This document shows positions 4,652 through 5,609 of a DNA stretch of 5,609 nucleotides, piece after piece. The translations under genes and the position numbers were made by a program. The stretch spans positions 1-5,609 of the forward strand of contig NOLC01000092.1 in the NCBI GenBank assembly GCA_002256595.1, in the 5' to 3' direction. The stretch is from Methanosaeta sp. NSP1 (lineage in GTDB: Archaea > Halobacteriota > Methanosarcinia > Methanotrichales > Methanotrichaceae). How positions within the stretch are numbered: the stretch's first letter is position 1; each line of letters begins with the position of its first letter. The notes beneath the pieces are model-generated. The model ran no database searches. It had not been told where the DNA came from and was given only the letters and a program-made list of their open reading frames with translations.

Positions 4652-5536
4652 ATGCTTAACGATAAGAGCCGAATGAGAGGCGGCGATATGGAGGCAGAGC
4701 TTTCTGCCAGAGTGGATGGCCTGTTGGATGAGTTCATGGCCAAGGTTGATGCCATGACCGGGGAGAGGCATCTGCAGAGGGGAATTGCCAGAAGCCAGCT
4801 TCCATCCAGCATAGTGGCCATTCTGGACAGGCAGAACCTCACCATCCTGGGCCAGTTTCGGCTGGAGAACCGCACAGCCAGCTATTTTTATCGACCGGAT
4901 ATGGCCTTGAGTGGCCAGCAAGCAGCCCAAAGCGCCCAGTGGGAGTTCGGATTTGATGACCCTTTTATCATCCAGTTTCCTGCCATATTGATGGATCAGA
5001 ATGCCCCTGATCGCAGGGCTGCCCTGGAAGCTATTGCCGGAAAGCACATCGACTCGGAGTATCAGAGGCTGGAGGAGAAGCTCAGCCTCATGCGCCACCG
5101 GCCTATTTTCGGCCCGGTTGCAGAGCCGGTTATGGCCAAGACCTTGCTCTTGCTGCGGCCAGAGGATGGTGGGCAGCCGGAGATTGAAAATGCCATATCT
5201 TCTGCTCTTTCGGCCTGCAATCTTGCTTATGAAGATGCTCCGGACATACGCAGCGGAAGAGCGGCAGTGCGGGAGATGTGGCGAAGCATCAATTATGCTG
5301 CGGTGATCCTGGCCGATCTCACCGGCGCCGATCCGCAGGTTATGTATGGCCTGGGCATGGCCCATACTCTGGGAAAAGAGACGGTACTAATTTACCCGCA
5401 AGGCTCAAGTTATCTCAACGATCTACCGGGAGCAGAGCGGATAGAATATGAGGACAGCGATGCAGGAAGGTCAAAGCTGGCAGAGGAGCTGGCCGATGTG
5501 CTGGGCAGAGCTCTGGCGCCCATTCTAGAGGATTAG
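4652..5536 (+). CDS. Two-domain protein with C-terminal NDT/TIR-like nucleotide-binding domain
   Basis: Length is 294 residues from the ATG at 4652, or 282 from the ATG at 4688. The C-terminal part (about 160-290) reads as the nucleoside 2-deoxyribosyltransferase/TIR-like fold seen in many predicted nucleotide-binding proteins: AKTLLLLRPED strand, acidic helix, MWRSINYAAVILADLTG (209-225), DPQVMYGLGMAHTLGK (227-242), then VLIYP and a C-terminal helix. Relatives typically have 'NPNVFYELGIAHALGK'; here the Glu, which matches the catalytic Glu of deoxyribosyltransferases and related glycosidases, is G233, so hydrolysis is doubtful. D222 of the 'ADLTG' motif is kept. The N-terminal half (13-150) is unrecognised: a charged helix, then a mixed beta region and a coiled-coil-like helix near 128-145. 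No membrane segment is seen. It follows the GNAT gene by 39 bases without a promoter, so it is probably in the same operon. A ligand-sensing or scaffold role is inferred. Confidence 0.82.
   Translation: MLNDKSRMRGGDMEAELSARVDGLLDEFMAKVDAMTGERHLQRGIARSQLPSSIVAILDRQNLTILGQFRLENRTASYFYRPDMALSGQQAAQSAQWEFGFDDPFIIQFPAILMDQNAPDRRAALEAIAGKHIDSEYQRLEEKLSLMRHRPIFGPVAEPVMAKTLLLLRPEDGGQPEIENAISSALSACNLAYEDAPDIRSGRAAVREMWRSINYAAVILADLTGADPQVMYGLGMAHTLGKETVLIYPQGSSYLNDLPGAERIEYEDSDAGRSKLAEELADVLGRALAPILED
4677..4680 (+). promoter_or_regulatory. Competing ribosome binding sites for the last gene
   Basis: GAGG at 4677-4680 sits seven bases before the ATG at 4688, a better spacing than GGAG at 4644-4647, which is only four bases before the ATG at 4652. 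The shorter protein (282 residues, starting MEAELSARV) is therefore a serious alternative; the first twelve residues look like a low-complexity leader. Confidence 0.4.
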
Positions 5537-5584
5537 AGTATAAGGCTGAGCTGAGCAATACTGCTTTGCGCCGGGCCTATAATG

Positions 5585-5592
5585 TTATATAT
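5585..5592 (+). promoter_or_regulatory. TATA-like box, probably of the next gene
   Basis: TTATATAT lies in the AT-rich tail after the stop at 5536; CTATAATG a few bases earlier is another candidate. The gene it would serve lies beyond the window, so strand and role are uncertain. No clear terminator is visible between 5537 and 5584. Confidence 0.25.
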
Positions 5593-5609
5593 GTCCTGCA
5601 TTTATACGA

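Noticed and set aside
4406..5365. A 319-codon minus-strand frame opposite the GNAT and NDT/TIR-like genes
   Set aside because: It spans two convincing plus-strand genes and the gap between them, and lacks any domain; it is a shadow.
4652..5536. An anti-phage TIR-type defence system
   Set aside because: The catalytic Glu position is Gly, and no nuclease, protease, sensor NTPase or membrane effector is encoded nearby; the neighbours are DUF2111 and a GNAT.

Overview
The window reads as a piece of a euryarchaeal methanogen chromosome, most likely Methanosarcinales and plausibly Methanotrichaceae. The pointers are a DUF2111 protein (a family I know only from methanogens), an archaeal-type ArgG, heavy use of AGG/AGA and ATA codons, GGTGA/GGAG-type ribosome binding sites, and TATA boxes preceded by purine-rich BRE-like bases. 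Species assignment is inference. No tRNA, rRNA, CRISPR array or insertion sequence is visible.

Left part, mostly minus strand (1-1341). A possible C-terminal scrap of a plus-strand gene touches the left edge (2-88). Next come two hairpins, one of them a good terminator for a small secreted protein of unknown function (260-736, minus). Upstream of that gene, in the AT-rich gap 737-955, lies a very short minus-strand reading frame with an excellent ribosome binding site. Its product looks like the first strands of an Arf-like small GTPase with a damaged Walker A loop; I treat it as a gene remnant. Then comes a compact Sm-fold protein (956-1198, minus) whose second Sm motif is of the bacterial Hfq type (FKHAIAT) rather than the usual archaeal SmAP type.

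Middle (1342-3710). A radical SAM protein with a C-terminal SPASM/twitch-like cysteine set (1342-2436, minus) is divergent from argininosuccinate synthase argG (2535-3710, plus). Their roughly 100-base shared control region holds a TATA-like box placed for a leaderless radical SAM transcript, a TATA-like box and GGTGA site for argG, and an 8-bp perfect inverted repeat bracketing the argG box. argG appears to start at TTG.

Right part, plus strand (3762-5536). A likely operon holds a DUF2111 protein, a RimI-like GNAT acetyltransferase overlapping it by ATGA, and, 39 bases later, a two-part protein. The C-terminal half of the last gene is a nucleoside 2-deoxyribosyltransferase/TIR-like domain in which the usual glutamate of the 'FYELG' motif is glycine; its N-terminal half is unrecognised. 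The window ends in an AT-rich stretch that may be the promoter of the next gene.

ArgG is the only gene here with a fully assignable metabolic reaction (arginine synthesis). The rest is a mixture of RNA binding, protein acetylation and uncharacterised methanogen proteins. I do not see a defence island or a complete new multi-gene system. The strongest leads are the Hfq-type Sm protein with the GTPase remnant next to it, the apparently catalytically altered TIR/NDT-like protein in the DUF2111-GNAT operon, and the argG operator candidate.
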